The notes beneath the pieces were generated by a model that was not told where the DNA came from, searched no databases, and saw nothing but the letters and a program-made list of their open reading frames with translations. The position numbers were made by a program, and so were the translations under genes. DNA of 64,000 nt from Liolophura sinensis (Eukaryota; Mollusca; Polyplacophora; Chitonida; Chitonidae), in assembly GCF_032854445.1 (NCBI RefSeq), contig NC_088301.1, positions 14,630,281-14,694,280 of the forward strand. Reading direction: 5' to 3'. Positions 34,063 to 45,264 of this stretch are shown piece after piece. Each line of letters opens with the position of its first letter. Positions within the stretch are counted from its first letter, which is position 1.

Positions 34063-34695
34063 ACTAACTGTAGAAGCTATAAGAATGCCTAAATGGAAAT
34101 AGATATTCAAGTCCATATAGAAAAGAATGATAAAATATCAAGAAGAAACTGAGAGTGATGATTGATAAAAATCGATGAGGTTAAACACACAGTGTGCTAA
34201 GGAATGGAGATTTATTGTGAAAAATCAAGGTTTGAACAATTTTAGCAAAACTTCCAGACCCTGCCCATTTCGCCCGACATCGTAATTCAAGATGTAATTC
34301 ATTTCATTGCGTTATTTAAAGTTGTTTACTCATAAAACCATTTTTAAAAGAAGCCATACCTATTTCTGACTAGCTTTATCAAAGTGAACTGGCATAAAGA
34401 AAATAACCACGCACATGTGCACGCAATTAAGAAAGCCCGAGAATTAAGTAAATCCCTTCTCTTACATTTCTCTTCATTACATTCAGGTCTATACAAAGAA
34501 AGCTCTACCGAAATTTTAAAATGATATGCGGTTTCTTTCTCATTCAGGGTTAAATGGAAATAGCTAATTAAAAAACTGAAAGAATCAAATGTATGTGTGT
34601 ACTAAGGTGCCTTAAGAAACTACAACAGTTTGGTATTCCTCTCTCAATATATTAACGAAACTAAATCATTCTCTCCTCTCTCTTTTAATTACATT
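34063..34695. other. Intergenic, nothing recognised
   Basis: AT-rich sequence without exon-like frames or known repeats. Confidence 0.4.
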
Positions 34696-34699
34696 CATG

Positions 34700-34895
34700 T
34701 CTGCACAAAATATGCCAAAGAAAGCTACATTCACATTCATATCTATACAAAACTAGCCACGTCTGTAGAAAATGAGCCAAAGGAAGCTACATTCATATCT
34801 CTACAAAACGTGCCAAAAGTAGATACATTCATATCTGTGCAAAATGAGCCTGTAGAAGACACATTCATGTGTCTGCAAAATTTGCCAAAAGGAGC
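34700..34895 (+). repeat. 45-bp tandem repeat, about 4 copies, open reading
   Basis: The unit contains GCCAAAGGAAGCTACATTCA and TATCTCTACAAAA. Since 45 is a multiple of three, a 106-codon frame (34630-34950) stays open and shows a 15-residue periodic peptide of the form NEPKEATFISLQ. No start context, splice context or homolog supports a gene. Confidence 0.7.
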
Positions 34896-35292
34896 AACAC
34901 TAATTATCGCGTCCGTATCTTATTTACATCCCTGTGATGTAGAAATGTAGCAAACAAGTTTAAGCTGAAATAATCTGTGGTTTTTTGGGACTTGGAGCTT
35001 CGTATATTACAAGACGCTATCCATGCACCACATGACAAAGTAAGACATTCTCACAAATACCAGGTGTAAAATATGGTACAGTATTCCATACCTGTAAACC
35101 TTAACTATTCGTGTGCAGACGTGTGGTTTTATATAGCATTTCATATTCACTTGATAATTTAGTGTCGTCAGATATTTGCAACATGGGACGCCCTTATTGC
35201 TAAGAGATTTCCCGAGCCCTAAAAATACCATGACACAACACCAGTAGATACCCTCTTAAACAGTCACTGTGATGTGGATGGGCTAGAAACCG

Positions 35293-38200
35293 TTACATTT
35301 TGAAACTCTTCATAGGGTATTCTTCTTCGTCTTTGTCGTCTTCAACTTTACGTCCTGCTCCTCCGACCAGGCAGCAGTACCTGCAGACGATCACGGCAAC
35401 CTTTTGGGAATACAGGACGAGAAGTATTAGTTATTACACCATATCCTCAAGGACAAACATCTGCGTATAGCGTAAAGAAAGTTCTATCATGTTATACAAG
35501 GCATGTACAGAAGCACATGACACGTGACGCATTCGTTTGGAAACTAAAACGACTCTTGTCAACTGCAGACAAGCTAATGGTGTTTAACTCCAGGGTATGT
35601 GATTGTGCATCGTGTACGAACTGGTGCTATTAAAGTGCAACTAAGATACATATTTTTGATTAACGACAACTAATAAACCTATCATGGCACACAATTCGGA
35701 TAGTCATTATACCAATGTTCCCAATACATTAGCATCGTTTTTTTAGGTATCATTGACAACTGAACTGACTTTCTCTCTTTACATGACATTAATTATATAC
35801 TTCCTAAGTTATTATTCTTTGTGTCGACCTTTGTTTTGGGCAATTTTCCTTGCCATTATTGACCTACAACGTCCTAGATCCTTCACAATTGCTTATTTAT
35901 TTATTTCATTGGTGTTTTACGCCGTACTCAAGAATATTTCACTTATACGACGGTGGCCAGCATTATGGTGGGAGGAAACCGGTGAGAGCCCGAAGGAAAA
36001 CCCACAACCGTCCGCACTTCCCACTTACGGTCGGAGAGGAAGGCAGCATGAGCTGGACTTGAACTCACAGCGAGCGCATTGGTGAGAGGCTCCTGTGGTC
36101 AATACACTGCGCTAGGGCGCTAACCAACTGAGCCACGGAGACCCATCCTTGACAATTGATACACGATTATATACTTCTATGCGTAGAATATTGTACTATT
36201 ACGATGGCAGTCGCCCTTGTTGCTCTTCATGGGTAAAGGGAACTTGAGTCCCAGGAATAAACCATAGGCCTTTGGCACCTAACTTTCCCACCTACTGACG
36301 TCTATATTTTCACTGACAGGTCGAGCTCAGTACGAGTATGACATACGCTGGTGTGACAGGAGTAATGTTAACGAGAGGACAATGAAAAATGGAGCGTTGG
36401 CGGGTGGGTGCAAAATTGTTGTATATATTGCTCACTAAAAAAGAACTTTTACTTTGTAACATTTGTTAGATTATTTGTAAAGTGTGGTGATTTCAATATG
36501 CCTCATTGATTCAAAAGGATTTCATGGATTGTCATTCGAATGAGACATATAAAACCATAAGGCCTGCACACCGATACGTTTCGTGTCCTTATCACTACAT
36601 GTAACTGGAAGTTACAAATTCGTAACGTTAAAGTCCATAACTTTATTTTCGAGACGGAGACATCATTGCCTCGAGTGCTGAACAGTGCGGGTGGAGAATA
36701 GTGTGTTTTACTATAGCAGAACCACAAGCAGTTAAAACTCCACACAGTGACAAGACCTAGCTACATTAGTGTCTCTTTGAACAGAACACATTGTTGTTTT
36801 TAAAACGCTAGAGCCGTATAGTCGTGAGGACTAGATCTTTGGGGCCTAGTGGTTTGCGTGTCAACCCAGCAAAATGTTTGTTTAAGTGTATTTTTGTGGC
36901 ATTATTCTGTGTAGACCTACAAAATTATATTTTTCTATTTTATTAATCTTATTATATATGTGTATAAATTGCTCTGAAATATGCGCCTTCATATGCGAAA
37001 TGAATGAAGAATTAGTGTTATATTCTAATATTTTAATACTTGGCAAGACCAAAATAAAAATTAGTTTTAGAATTCTAGTGGGTAGAGAGCCAATTTCTAG
37101 TCTAGTTAACTTCGCCCATAATTGTTCACGTTGCACTTTCTGTTCTCTGTACAGGTCACATCAAGTGTCTGATTTATGCGATATTAAGTATGATCCTTTT
37201 GCTGTCAGTATTGTAGTGTTGAAGATCTTCTTGTTACCGATGATACGTTGATGGACGGAGTGCCAATGAATAGCTCATGAAAATTGGGCGGGAAACTTAC
37301 CAGTTGTAGCACGGATCCTTGGGCGAACACTACATACTGACGCTACATACTGACGAAAAAGTTCGGGCCCAACCTTTAATAATAATAACTGTTTTCAATA
37401 ACACCATGTCTTGCGCAGTCTTTCAAAGCATAATTATCCCACCACCTGTTACATACGCTACTAACATTTATGATCAAACATGATGTGCCCTTCTCGCCAA
37501 CATAAGTCCGCCATATTGACTTTGGGGTTTTGGCTGCCTCTGCACTCGCCCAATTTTGGTATCTCTCCCTATGCATGGAGTTCTCCCTTGGAGTACTTAA
37601 CAAATTCTTAGTCATATGACGACAAAGAACCATTAGGTGGTGCATACGTATAATATGTCTTTTTGTGGCAGTACGAGTTCATGCCGCCAAAGTGCTTCAG
37701 CCACTAAAGTATGATGCGAAAGACACCAGACATGACACTCTACAAACTTCACATTATACTGACACCGAGCCAACCAGTCTTGTTTCCTTGCTCTAACCTC
37801 TCGGCGCTGAGGGAGAAACAAGTGCCCTTTTAAAAGTCTTTGGAATGATCCGAAACGGGTTGATCCCAGGTCTGCTGATTTCGGGTTGGACGTTCTAACC
37901 AGAATGCCACCGAAGCGGTCACTTGCTCGCCGTCTATCAGCTTATCAGTAGGATAGGTACAGAACTGTAGACCTACCTAATACTACATATACTTACGATC
38001 ATAAGCGGTATTCCCAAGAACGTCGATCCAGCCACAATATAGGTAAGGTACTGACGAGGGATGGGGACATTTTTTTTCACGAACTTGGACATCTGCCGCC
38101 TTCTCCGCCCTCTCAATGATCTTGACGTCTTCTTCTGTGGCGCCGGAAGTTCTTGGGCCGTCACAGCAGTAAACAGTGCTTTCGACGGTAATCTTCGTGA

Positions 38201-41200
38201 CAGCGTCAAGGATAGGTGTCGTCGCCGCCGACTCCACGTAAGTAGTACCAGCGTGCACAAAGACTCGAGGAAGATGTGATGTGACCTTGAGTTTCAGGTG
38301 TCTCAGTGGTTGCTTCAGTGGTTGCCTCAGTGGTTGCCTCAGTTGCACTGCCAGTGCTTGTTTCGTCGTAGTCAAGTGTGGTTGCTGTGGCCTCCTGTGC
38401 TGGCAATGGAGGCATCTGGGCTGGTTGTTGTTGTTGCTGCTGGTGTGGATGTAGAGTCAGCAATACCAGACGTACTTGAAGAGAATGTCATGGTAGTAAT
38501 GAGGGTGGACGAACTTATCGTTTCTACACCTTTCGTTGACGTCCTAATGTCGTATCCAGGTAAAGGGACGCAAGTCGGATTCGCTGAAAATGGCATGAGG
38601 AATTCAGATTATTCTTTTGATGCATGTGTTAATTCACAGGGGTGTAACGTAAGGGAAGTAAAACGGGGTAAACCCTGGGAGAGGGGGGGGGGATTTGTCA
38701 GCCTGATAATCTACCCTTCGATGCAAATCCAGCTTTCGGCTACCAATAATCTACAGGCAGAACCCTGGATTATACAGGTATGCAGTACAAAAGACAACAG
38801 TTATAGAGAGTAAAAGTAGAGCGTTGACGACAATTCGATAGACGCCTCAAATCACTATGGCTTGAAAAAGGTGAAAAATGCAGTGATGGCAAATGCAATT
38901 TAGTGGAAACTATATCATGAACTTCCTTCACTAGATGTGTGCAAATATATAACTATGACATCATATTTATCATTCCATACTGCTTGTGATTTAGTGTTGG
39001 ACCCTATGTGTTCGGTGCCTTAGGATTTAAAACTGCAAAATGCTGTGTACTCAAAAAAACACGTGAAGGTCTTTATAATTTGAGTAAGACTGTTAAAAAA
39101 AGATGTGCAGTGAGCTCAAGAAATCTGTAAAAGTCTCGTGGTATGGGCTTACTGCAGTGAGCTTCAAGAAATCTGTACAAGTCTCGTGGCATGGGCTTAC
39201 TGCAGTGAGCTTCAAGAAATCTGTAAAAGTCTCGTGGCATGGGCTTACTGCAGTGAGCTTCAAGAAATCTGTAAAAGTCTCGTGGCATGGGCTTACTGCA
39301 GTGAGCTTCAATGAATAACTACGAAACGCTTATAGTGGGCGATAAAACCCGAAGTGTGAGCCTTCAGTAGTGATTGTCACCTTTATGAGTAGGGAATGCT
39401 TGTAGTGGGTAATAACAATCTCATCCTGCTTTAGGCAGATCGACGAGCATGGAAACTCTATCATTGGGCTACTATTTCGAAGAGCACGAAAACAAAACAG
39501 CATTTTGAGTAATTCTAAACCAGTGACGGCTAATAAATTGCAATTATTTTTTTTACCTGTTTCTGCTTAAGCCATGGTGCTAGGGGGCGTGTTATTTGCT
39601 ATTATTTATGCATTTACATGTATAGTTAGAATCAAACCCCGACTCAAGTAAATTGACAAGAGTCCGTTTTTAACTGGTTACGTGTGACCATTTTCCAGCT
39701 ATCACACTGTCGTCGATGCTGTGGTCTTACTCTCAGTGCTGTACTTTTTTTAATTATGTCGCTAACATACACGGGGTAAGGGTCTGGGAAAAAATCAGTG
39801 TAAAGAAAGCACGATGGGATAGAGATGGTAGAAAGAATCGCTAACATTGCTACAGTGGACAGACTGGATGTATGCGTCGCAACAGACATTTGTGTACCCG
39901 CCGTCAACCATTATGGACGTTCCAGGGTAGTAAGATCAATTCCCAAAACAACGTCTAACACAAACCACCAAAGAAATATGAAAGTGTATGAAGTACATCA
40001 TTGTCCTTGTCACAGAACTGATGCCAAGCCACAATGTACAATATGTATTATATCCCAATTTCAGTGAATGACATGAAATGGGAGGCCCATTCATAAAAGA
40101 GATCTATTGGTTTGCGGATCTTAAACTGACGGGTTTTGACACAGCATGTTTCACCCAGCTTATTCTGTATGAGACAGTTCAGATAACTCAGAAGAGGACA
40201 AAGGGCCACTAATGCCAGTAAAGAACATTGCTAAACAGCCCACTGTCACTGCTGTGCAAACTATGTCACGGGAATAATATAGCATCCTCTTTTATAACAT
40301 ATGGTTTATTCAAGGTATGTTTTCAAAGCAAAAAGCGCTGAGTGCGTGTTACTAAGCAACCGTCTGAACAAACTTGCGATAAGCAGATCAATTCAACACG
40401 CCCCTGTTTTGTTTCTTTTAATTTGTTTGTCTGAAACAAAAGCATCTGTAGAAGCGCGACAACCACTATGACCGTACATACAGGCCTATATACCATGGCG
40501 GTCAGTTTGGCATGAAGAGGTGGAAACTGATTGAACCCAGAAAAGATCGTCCATTCTTCAAACTTGATGAGAAAGTTATATTCCAACATTGACTTCATTC
40601 GACAAACGCAAAGTTGCTGAAACGAGAACACCTTCTGGTGAATAGACTTTGCTGTTATAAGGACACATTCAACGCTCTAACTACTCGTGGGGTTTTAGTG
40701 ACATTAATCGATCGATGACAGTCTAAAGTTCGTTGAACAAACCTTGTTTTCCCCCAGTATTAATATTAATAACAAATGGAAATTTTGTCAATATAACTTG
40801 CGAAGCCGGAAAATCAAATCATCAGGATAAGACTATCCGGCAGATGTTCCACGGGTTTTTTCTTACATATTCTTTTTATCAGCTAATCGCTATATTACTT
40901 AGTTTATCATAAATGTATATATACTACTACACCTGTATCAGTAAATCTGTTGATATATGCATAAGTTTCATCTAGGAATTGTTCGGACAATCTTTTACAC
41001 CATTAAAAAAAAATCGTACACTCTAAAGAATAATCTGTTATATTAAACATAATGTTATGTTTTCTGGCTGGCGATAGAATAAATCATGTCACTGCAACAT
41101 AGTCATAGATGATAGTCACCACAATATTTTATTTATTTATTTATTTGATTGGTGTTTTACGCCGTGCTCAAGAATATTTCACTTATACGACGGCGGCCAG

Positions 41201-44200
41201 CATTATGGTGGGTGGAAACTGGGCAGAGCCCGGGGGAAACACACGACTATCCTCAGGTTGCTGGCAGACCTTCCCACTTACGGCCGCAGAGGAAGCCAGC
41301 ATGAGCTGGACTTGAACTCACAGCGAGCGCATTGGTGAGAGACTCCTGTGTCATTACGCTGAGCTAGGGCGCTAACCAACTGAGCCACGGAGATCCCCGT
41401 CAGCACAATAGCCCCATTAGATCAACAGAAGTATTCTGTTGGAATAATATAACAGTCATATATAACTGCTGTCTGTCGCAATAACATAATCTTTATTCTG
41501 CCATCTCTCAAAAAACGTAGCATTCCGTCTATTAAACAAGTCAGTTTTCAGAGTATTTATTTATTTATTTGAGTGTTTTTTTACGCCGTACTCAAGAAAT
41601 ATTTCACTTATACGACGGCGGCCACCATTAGGGTGGAAGGGAGGAGGTCCACGGAGGCCCCCGAATCGAGTTTTTAGAGTAGTAAAATAAATCAGTAATG
41701 TATTAGGCATATGCGTATCCTTACCTGGTATCTCGCAGACAAAGGCGAGTTCCTTCTGACACTGATAATCGTCCCATCTGGCACTGTCCAACCACATTTG
41801 CTCAGACCAGGATTTGAACCACAAAACTCGCACACAATCGCCTTCAGCGGAACCCACCAGGTGGCCATCAGGCTGGTCCAACATCCAGTTCGTATAGCTT
41901 AAAATGCTCCCATCCAGAAAGGCAAACGTATTCTCTGGTAAAACATAAGAGGAATTTAATTTATTTATTTAATTATTTATTTACTTATTTATAAATATTT
42001 TTATTTTTGATTTTATTTTGTTTGGTTGGTTGTTTTCGCTGTACTCAAGAATATTTCAGTGAAATAGCCCTAGGGAAACCCACAGCCATCGACAGGTTGA
42101 ACTCACAACGACTGCACTGATGAGAGGCTCCTGGTTCATTGCGCCGAGTTGGTACGTTAACTACCTCGGCCACGGAGGCATATAAGCGAAATTTAAAGAA
42201 AATCGATGTAGACATCATTAAAAATACCAGTTAATAAAACCTTTTTTTTCAGATTTTTGTGAAAAGAATTAGAGGCGATCAAACATTTGAATTCTAAGGT
42301 GGGCTTTAAGAACTATTTGTTCAGGAACTCTGACGTCATAGGAAATATTTCCATCTCTGATCACGACACTGAATGTTGAAATAGCTCTTTTACAAATGAG
42401 TAGAAGATTACTGAAATAATGTTCCCAAAAATCCATTCATTCTGGTCATCATGAAAAGGTGATGTGACGTCAGAGTTCTTAGACACCGTCAATATGGCTC
42501 ATAAAGCCCCTTACAGTGTTTAAGTATTTGAAAAAATCCAAAATAATAGTGAAAGTATTTTTACGCATAACTTTCAGTTGTCTGTATGCTGAATCTTACT
42601 TCATATTTTAGCTTTCTTTCACTTTAAATTATTTTTCAGCTGGAATGATATCTAGGTTTTTGGTGACCGTTATGGCACAAAAACTGATAAACCACTAGAG
42701 TAGTTTTTCCTGCCCAATGGTGAGTCGGGTGCAAGAATTGTCCATTGTTCTCTAGCTCAGAAAACGTCATCGCGAAGGAGGGAATGAACAATAGAAGGAA
42801 CGAACAACACACTATACAGACTATTCACCTGAAGCTGGTGCGCTTTGAAAAGAAAGCAATATAAAAAGACTTACAGCATGGAGATTAAAAATCAGAATAG
42901 CGACGACAGTGCGACAGTGTCAGACCTAACCGACGAACAAATAGTTTCATTTAGATACTTCATGACAATTAAAATGTATCCATTACCTTTGTGTTTGTCA
43001 TTCATCTGGGTCCAGAAGCTTCTTTTGTCATCTTGTAGAAGGACGTTGTAAAAGTTTTGATCGTTTTGGCTTGTTATCTTTCCCAGTTCTGCGCCTTGTT
43101 TTTTACAAAACTTCACAGCATTTTCCCACGAGAATGTATCATCAAATACTTGCATACAGCGTCCACTGTATGGATCAAGGTAGTACTCCCCTGTAGCTAT
43201 GCAAAGTGTACTGCAAATCTGTAAGACTAAACCGTGGACGGAAAGGTAAACAATAGATAATTCCACTGTAAAAATTTGGGTATATTGAAAACAATTGAGC
43301 GTAGGCTATTAAAGTTCAATATCTTTATTTAGATACAGTTAATCAAAACACTAGGTCTGTCAGGAACCTGCGGATGGTCGTGGGTTTCCCCCGGCTCTGC
43401 CCGTTTTTCTCCTACCATAATGCTGGCCGCCGTCGTGAAATATTCTTGAGTACGGCGTAAAACACCAATCAAATAAATAAATAAATAATAAATCAAAACA
43501 CAATATTTGATGATATAAGGTATTGGTCGGTATTACGATAACCGTAACACATAAAATTTGTTCTTGAGGCACGGTAGGCTTTGGTAGCCGAATGGTTAGA
43601 TCGAGCGCTCGCGTCTGGAGGCATGGGATCAAACCCAGGTCGGGTAATACAAAAGATTTTAAAATGGTACTTGTTGCTTCCTCGTTTGGAACTCAGCACT
43701 GAGAGGTTAGAGAAAGAAAACAGGACTGGTTAACACGATGTCAATGTAATCTGACTGGATGGGGTATCAAGTCTGGTCTCTTCGGTATGATGCTTCAGTG
43801 GCGGTAGCTCTTTGGCAGCTAAAGCTTCAACCTAATTAAGTAAATGTTCAGTTCTAGGATGACTACAATTAGTTATCTGACCATTTTATTATTACTTTTT
43901 ATTAAGTGTTCATATTCCGTCTCCAATAAAAGTTCTTGAATTCTTGAGAGCTGGTTAGCCAACATCTTAAACCAACAATTGACACAGAGTTAAAATAAAC
44001 AACACTTTTAATGAACACCTTTTGAAGAGTGTTGAAATATTCACACGTTATGAAAGTGGTCAGATAACTCTTATATGTGCAATCACTCCTCGCCATCTTC
44101 ACAGTGTTAAATATCATTGTTTAGTTTAAAGAGTAAGGCAACTGTCATGGGCAACTGTCTTGGGCAACTGTCATGGTTCCTCCGAGAGTCACGTGATAGT

Positions 44201-45134
44201 GCAGTTATAGACGGCTTATACAATTACGGAGAAAACTTTCCGTATGTCACTTCATTCAATTTTTATTAGTTCAACCAATCAGCGACGATAAGAAAAGGTC
44301 ATGTGACGATAGACAAAATGGCGGCTAAACGTATGTACCGCCTCTCTGCGGGATCACATGACCTTGAACGTATTATGAGACCGTGTTTCGCTGCTGGCAT
44401 CTTCAAAAAAAAAAACAAAAAACGGTGACTGTCAGAAAGTAGCCGATATTAAGGGCAACTGTCATGGACAACTGTCTTGGGCAACTGTCATGGCTCAAAT
44501 TTTCTGCAGACATTTTCCTCCGAGAGTCACGTGATAGTGCAGTTATATACGGCTTATACAATTACGGAGAAAACGTTAAATAATATTTTAATTTTCAGGT
44601 AACCATATCCGCCATATTTCAGGACACCATTAATAGTGTTGCTTTTACCATGTTAACCCTGGCAAATCTGCAAAATATATTTTTCATAATATAACAGACA
44701 GGACAATAGTACAAAGAGTAAAACAAAACCAGTGTGATGGCGCATGGCCGCACGTAACCGGTGAAATATGGCCCCTTGTCGATTTACCTCAGTTAGAGGT
44801 TGTACTTTCATGTAAATGTAACATATACGTTCCCTAAAACCATAGCTAAAACAGAACTGTGTGAAGCGTTAGAAAGCAAAGAAATTGTCAATATACTTGA
44901 ACATAACTTTTTAAGGATACGGCCTACCTTGACGACATTTATGAGAAAAACATTTCAGAATTAATGTGATATTTTCCCTCATTTATGAGACCTAATTGAA
45001 AAGGCAAAGAAATTTCCTTTTGTGATGTATTATATTTGCCCATGCATTTATATTTTAAGAGCAAATTTATACTAACGCTGTCTTCACTTACTTGTTACGA
45101 GAAACAAAGCTGTCACTGCCAGGCGTCCATCCAT
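35293..45134 (-). CDS. C-type lectin domain receptor, type I membrane protein, 5 exons
   Basis: Minus-strand exons: 45134-45092 (MDGRLAVTALFLVT, start of a signal peptide), 43265-42987, 41934-41725, 38583-37997 and 35400-35293 (TAA stop). Splice borders are GT/AG and the exons join in phase 1,1,1,0. The CTLD spans about residues 40-177: FSWENAVKFC opens it, QPD sits at 128-130, GDCV at 139-142, WDDYQC at 161-166 and FVCE closes it, supplying the four conserved disulphide cysteines. QPD with a WND-like WDD is the galactose/GalNAc-type calcium site; EPN would suggest mannose. A Ser/Thr-rich stalk follows, then one helix split between exons 4 and 5 (YLTYIVAGSTFLGIPLMI joined to VAVIVCRYCCLV) and a short acidic tail with one tyrosine (DDKDEEEYPMK). 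Likely a cell-surface glycan-binding receptor. Exon 4 has internal frame changes (see findings), so stalk length is uncertain. Confidence 0.8.
35895..36145 (-). mobile_element. SINE-A, full length, in the last lectin intron
   Basis: Reverse SINE-A: TTTACGCCGTACTCAAGAAT, CACTTATACGACGGTGGCCA, GAGCTGGACTTGAACTCACA (reverse B-box) and AACCAACTGAGCCACGGAGA (reverse A-box). It is in the same orientation as the lectin gene. Confidence 0.95.
36610..36680 (+). mobile_element. Fragment of the CRE-bearing MITE family
   Basis: AACGTTAAAGTCCATAACTT and CATCATTGCCTCGAGTG align with the left end of the element at 29430. The CRE itself is lost. It lies in the last lectin intron. Confidence 0.5.
37845..37922 (-). 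mobile_element. SINE-B tRNA-like head
   Basis: On minus: GACCGCTTCGGTGGCATTCT, GGTTAGAACGTCC and CCTGGGATCAACCCG, the same head family as at 43572 and 53105 (the GTGGCxxAATGGTTAG / GATCAAACCC type). Confidence 0.55.
38785..38925 (-). repeat. R1 dispersed repeat, fragment
   Basis: Contains ATAGAGAGTAAAAGTAGAGC, then GGTGAAAAATGCAGTGATGG and CAAATGCAATTTAGTGG, the reverse of R1. It lies in lectin intron 3. Confidence 0.65.
39103..39312 (+). repeat. 48-bp tandem repeat, about 4.3 copies
   Basis: The unit combines AAGAAATCTGTAAAAGTCTC, GTGGCATGGGCTTACTGCAG and TGAGCTTC. Because 48 is divisible by three, several frames on both strands stay open and give periodic peptides. These are not genes. 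Confidence 0.95.
39490..39760 (+). repeat. R1 dispersed repeat
   Basis: Near-complete R1 copy: CAGCATTTTGAGTAATTCTA, CTAATAAATTGCAATTATTT, GGTTACGTGTGACCATTTTC and ATCACACTGTCGTCGATGCT. Confidence 0.85.
41131..41398 (-). mobile_element. SINE-A, full length, in lectin intron 3
   Basis: Reverse SINE-A with an ATTTATTTATTTATTTGATT tail, CTTATACGACGGCGGCCAGC, GAGCTGGACTTGAACTCACA and AACCAACTGAGCCACGGAGA. Confidence 0.95.
41552..41645 (-). mobile_element. SINE-A 3' fragment next to lectin exon 3
   Basis: Reverse SINE-A tail and core (TTACGCCGTACTCAAGAAAT, TATACGACGGCGGCCACCAT), 80 bp past the donor of lectin exon 3. Confidence 0.85.
41955..42181 (-). mobile_element. SINE-A, diverged
   Basis: Reverse SINE-A: T-rich tail, CGCTGTACTCAAGAATATTT, TTGAACTCACAACGACTGCA and CTACCTCGGCCACGGAGGCA. 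The middle is deleted. It lies just upstream of lectin exon 3 on the minus strand. Confidence 0.75.
42295..42513. mobile_element. About 219-bp MITE with inverted ends carrying CRE sites
   Basis: The left end TAAGGTGGGCTTTAAGAACT ... AACTCTGACGTCA is mirrored at the right end as TGACGTCAGAGTTCTTAGAC ... AAAGCCCCTTA. Both ends hold a perfect TGACGTCA (42331 and 42465). Ends and interior differ from the 457-bp element at 29430, so this is a separate family. It lies in lectin intron 2. Confidence 0.7.
43365..43492 (+). mobile_element. SINE-A 3' half
   Basis: GGAACCTGCGGATGGTCGTG, CTACCATAATGCTGGCCGCC, GAGTACGGCGTAAAACACCA and an AAATAAATAAATAA tail. It lies in lectin intron 1. Confidence 0.9.
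43572..43830 (+). mobile_element. SINE-B, tRNA-derived, with body
   Basis: Head GGTAGCCGAATGGTTAGATC with B-box GGGATCAAACCCAGG, then TGGTACTTGTTGCTTCCTCG, CAGGACTGGTTAACACGATG and TGGATGGGGTATCAAGTCTG. This body layout resembles SINEs known from molluscs. It shares its head with 37845 and 53105. Confidence 0.7.
44137..44574. repeat. Direct repeat pair with E-boxes in lectin intron 1
   Basis: Two copies (44137-44235 and 44453-44574, the second with a 22-bp insertion) share GGGCAACTGTCTTGGGCAAC and GAGAGTCACGTGATAGTGCA. Each carries a palindromic E-box CACGTG (44190, 44528). Between them lie an AAAATGGCGGCT (YY1-like) and inverted copies of GGTCATGTGAC / TCACATGACC. It may be a composite element or an intronic regulatory region. 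Confidence 0.6.
44695..44830 (-). repeat. R1 dispersed repeat, fragment
   Basis: Reverse R1: AAGAGTAAAACAAAACCAGT, GCACGTAACCGGTGAAATAT and TTGTCGATTTACCTCAGTTA. Confidence 0.7.
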
Positions 45135-45254
45135 CCTAACTCACAAGAGCTGGACTGGCTGGGATGCAAGTGGCTCACCAGGCGCTTAGTTTTGTAAAAT
45201 TTTCAACGTTATATCGGACTAATCAATCAATGCTCAGTCGATACAGGAAGGCGG

Positions 45255-45264
45255 GCTTTTATGG
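45255..45264 (-). promoter_or_regulatory. Possible TATA-like box of the lectin gene
   Basis: Minus strand reads CCATAAAAGC about 120 bp upstream of the ATG at 45134. A start site 25-30 bp downstream would leave a 5' UTR of about 90 nt. Based on position and sequence only; GATATAAC near 45213 is an alternative. Confidence 0.3.

Noticed and set aside
39073-39318. Periodic 16-residue peptides on both strands
   Set aside because: The 48-bp repeat is a multiple of three and keeps frames open by chance.
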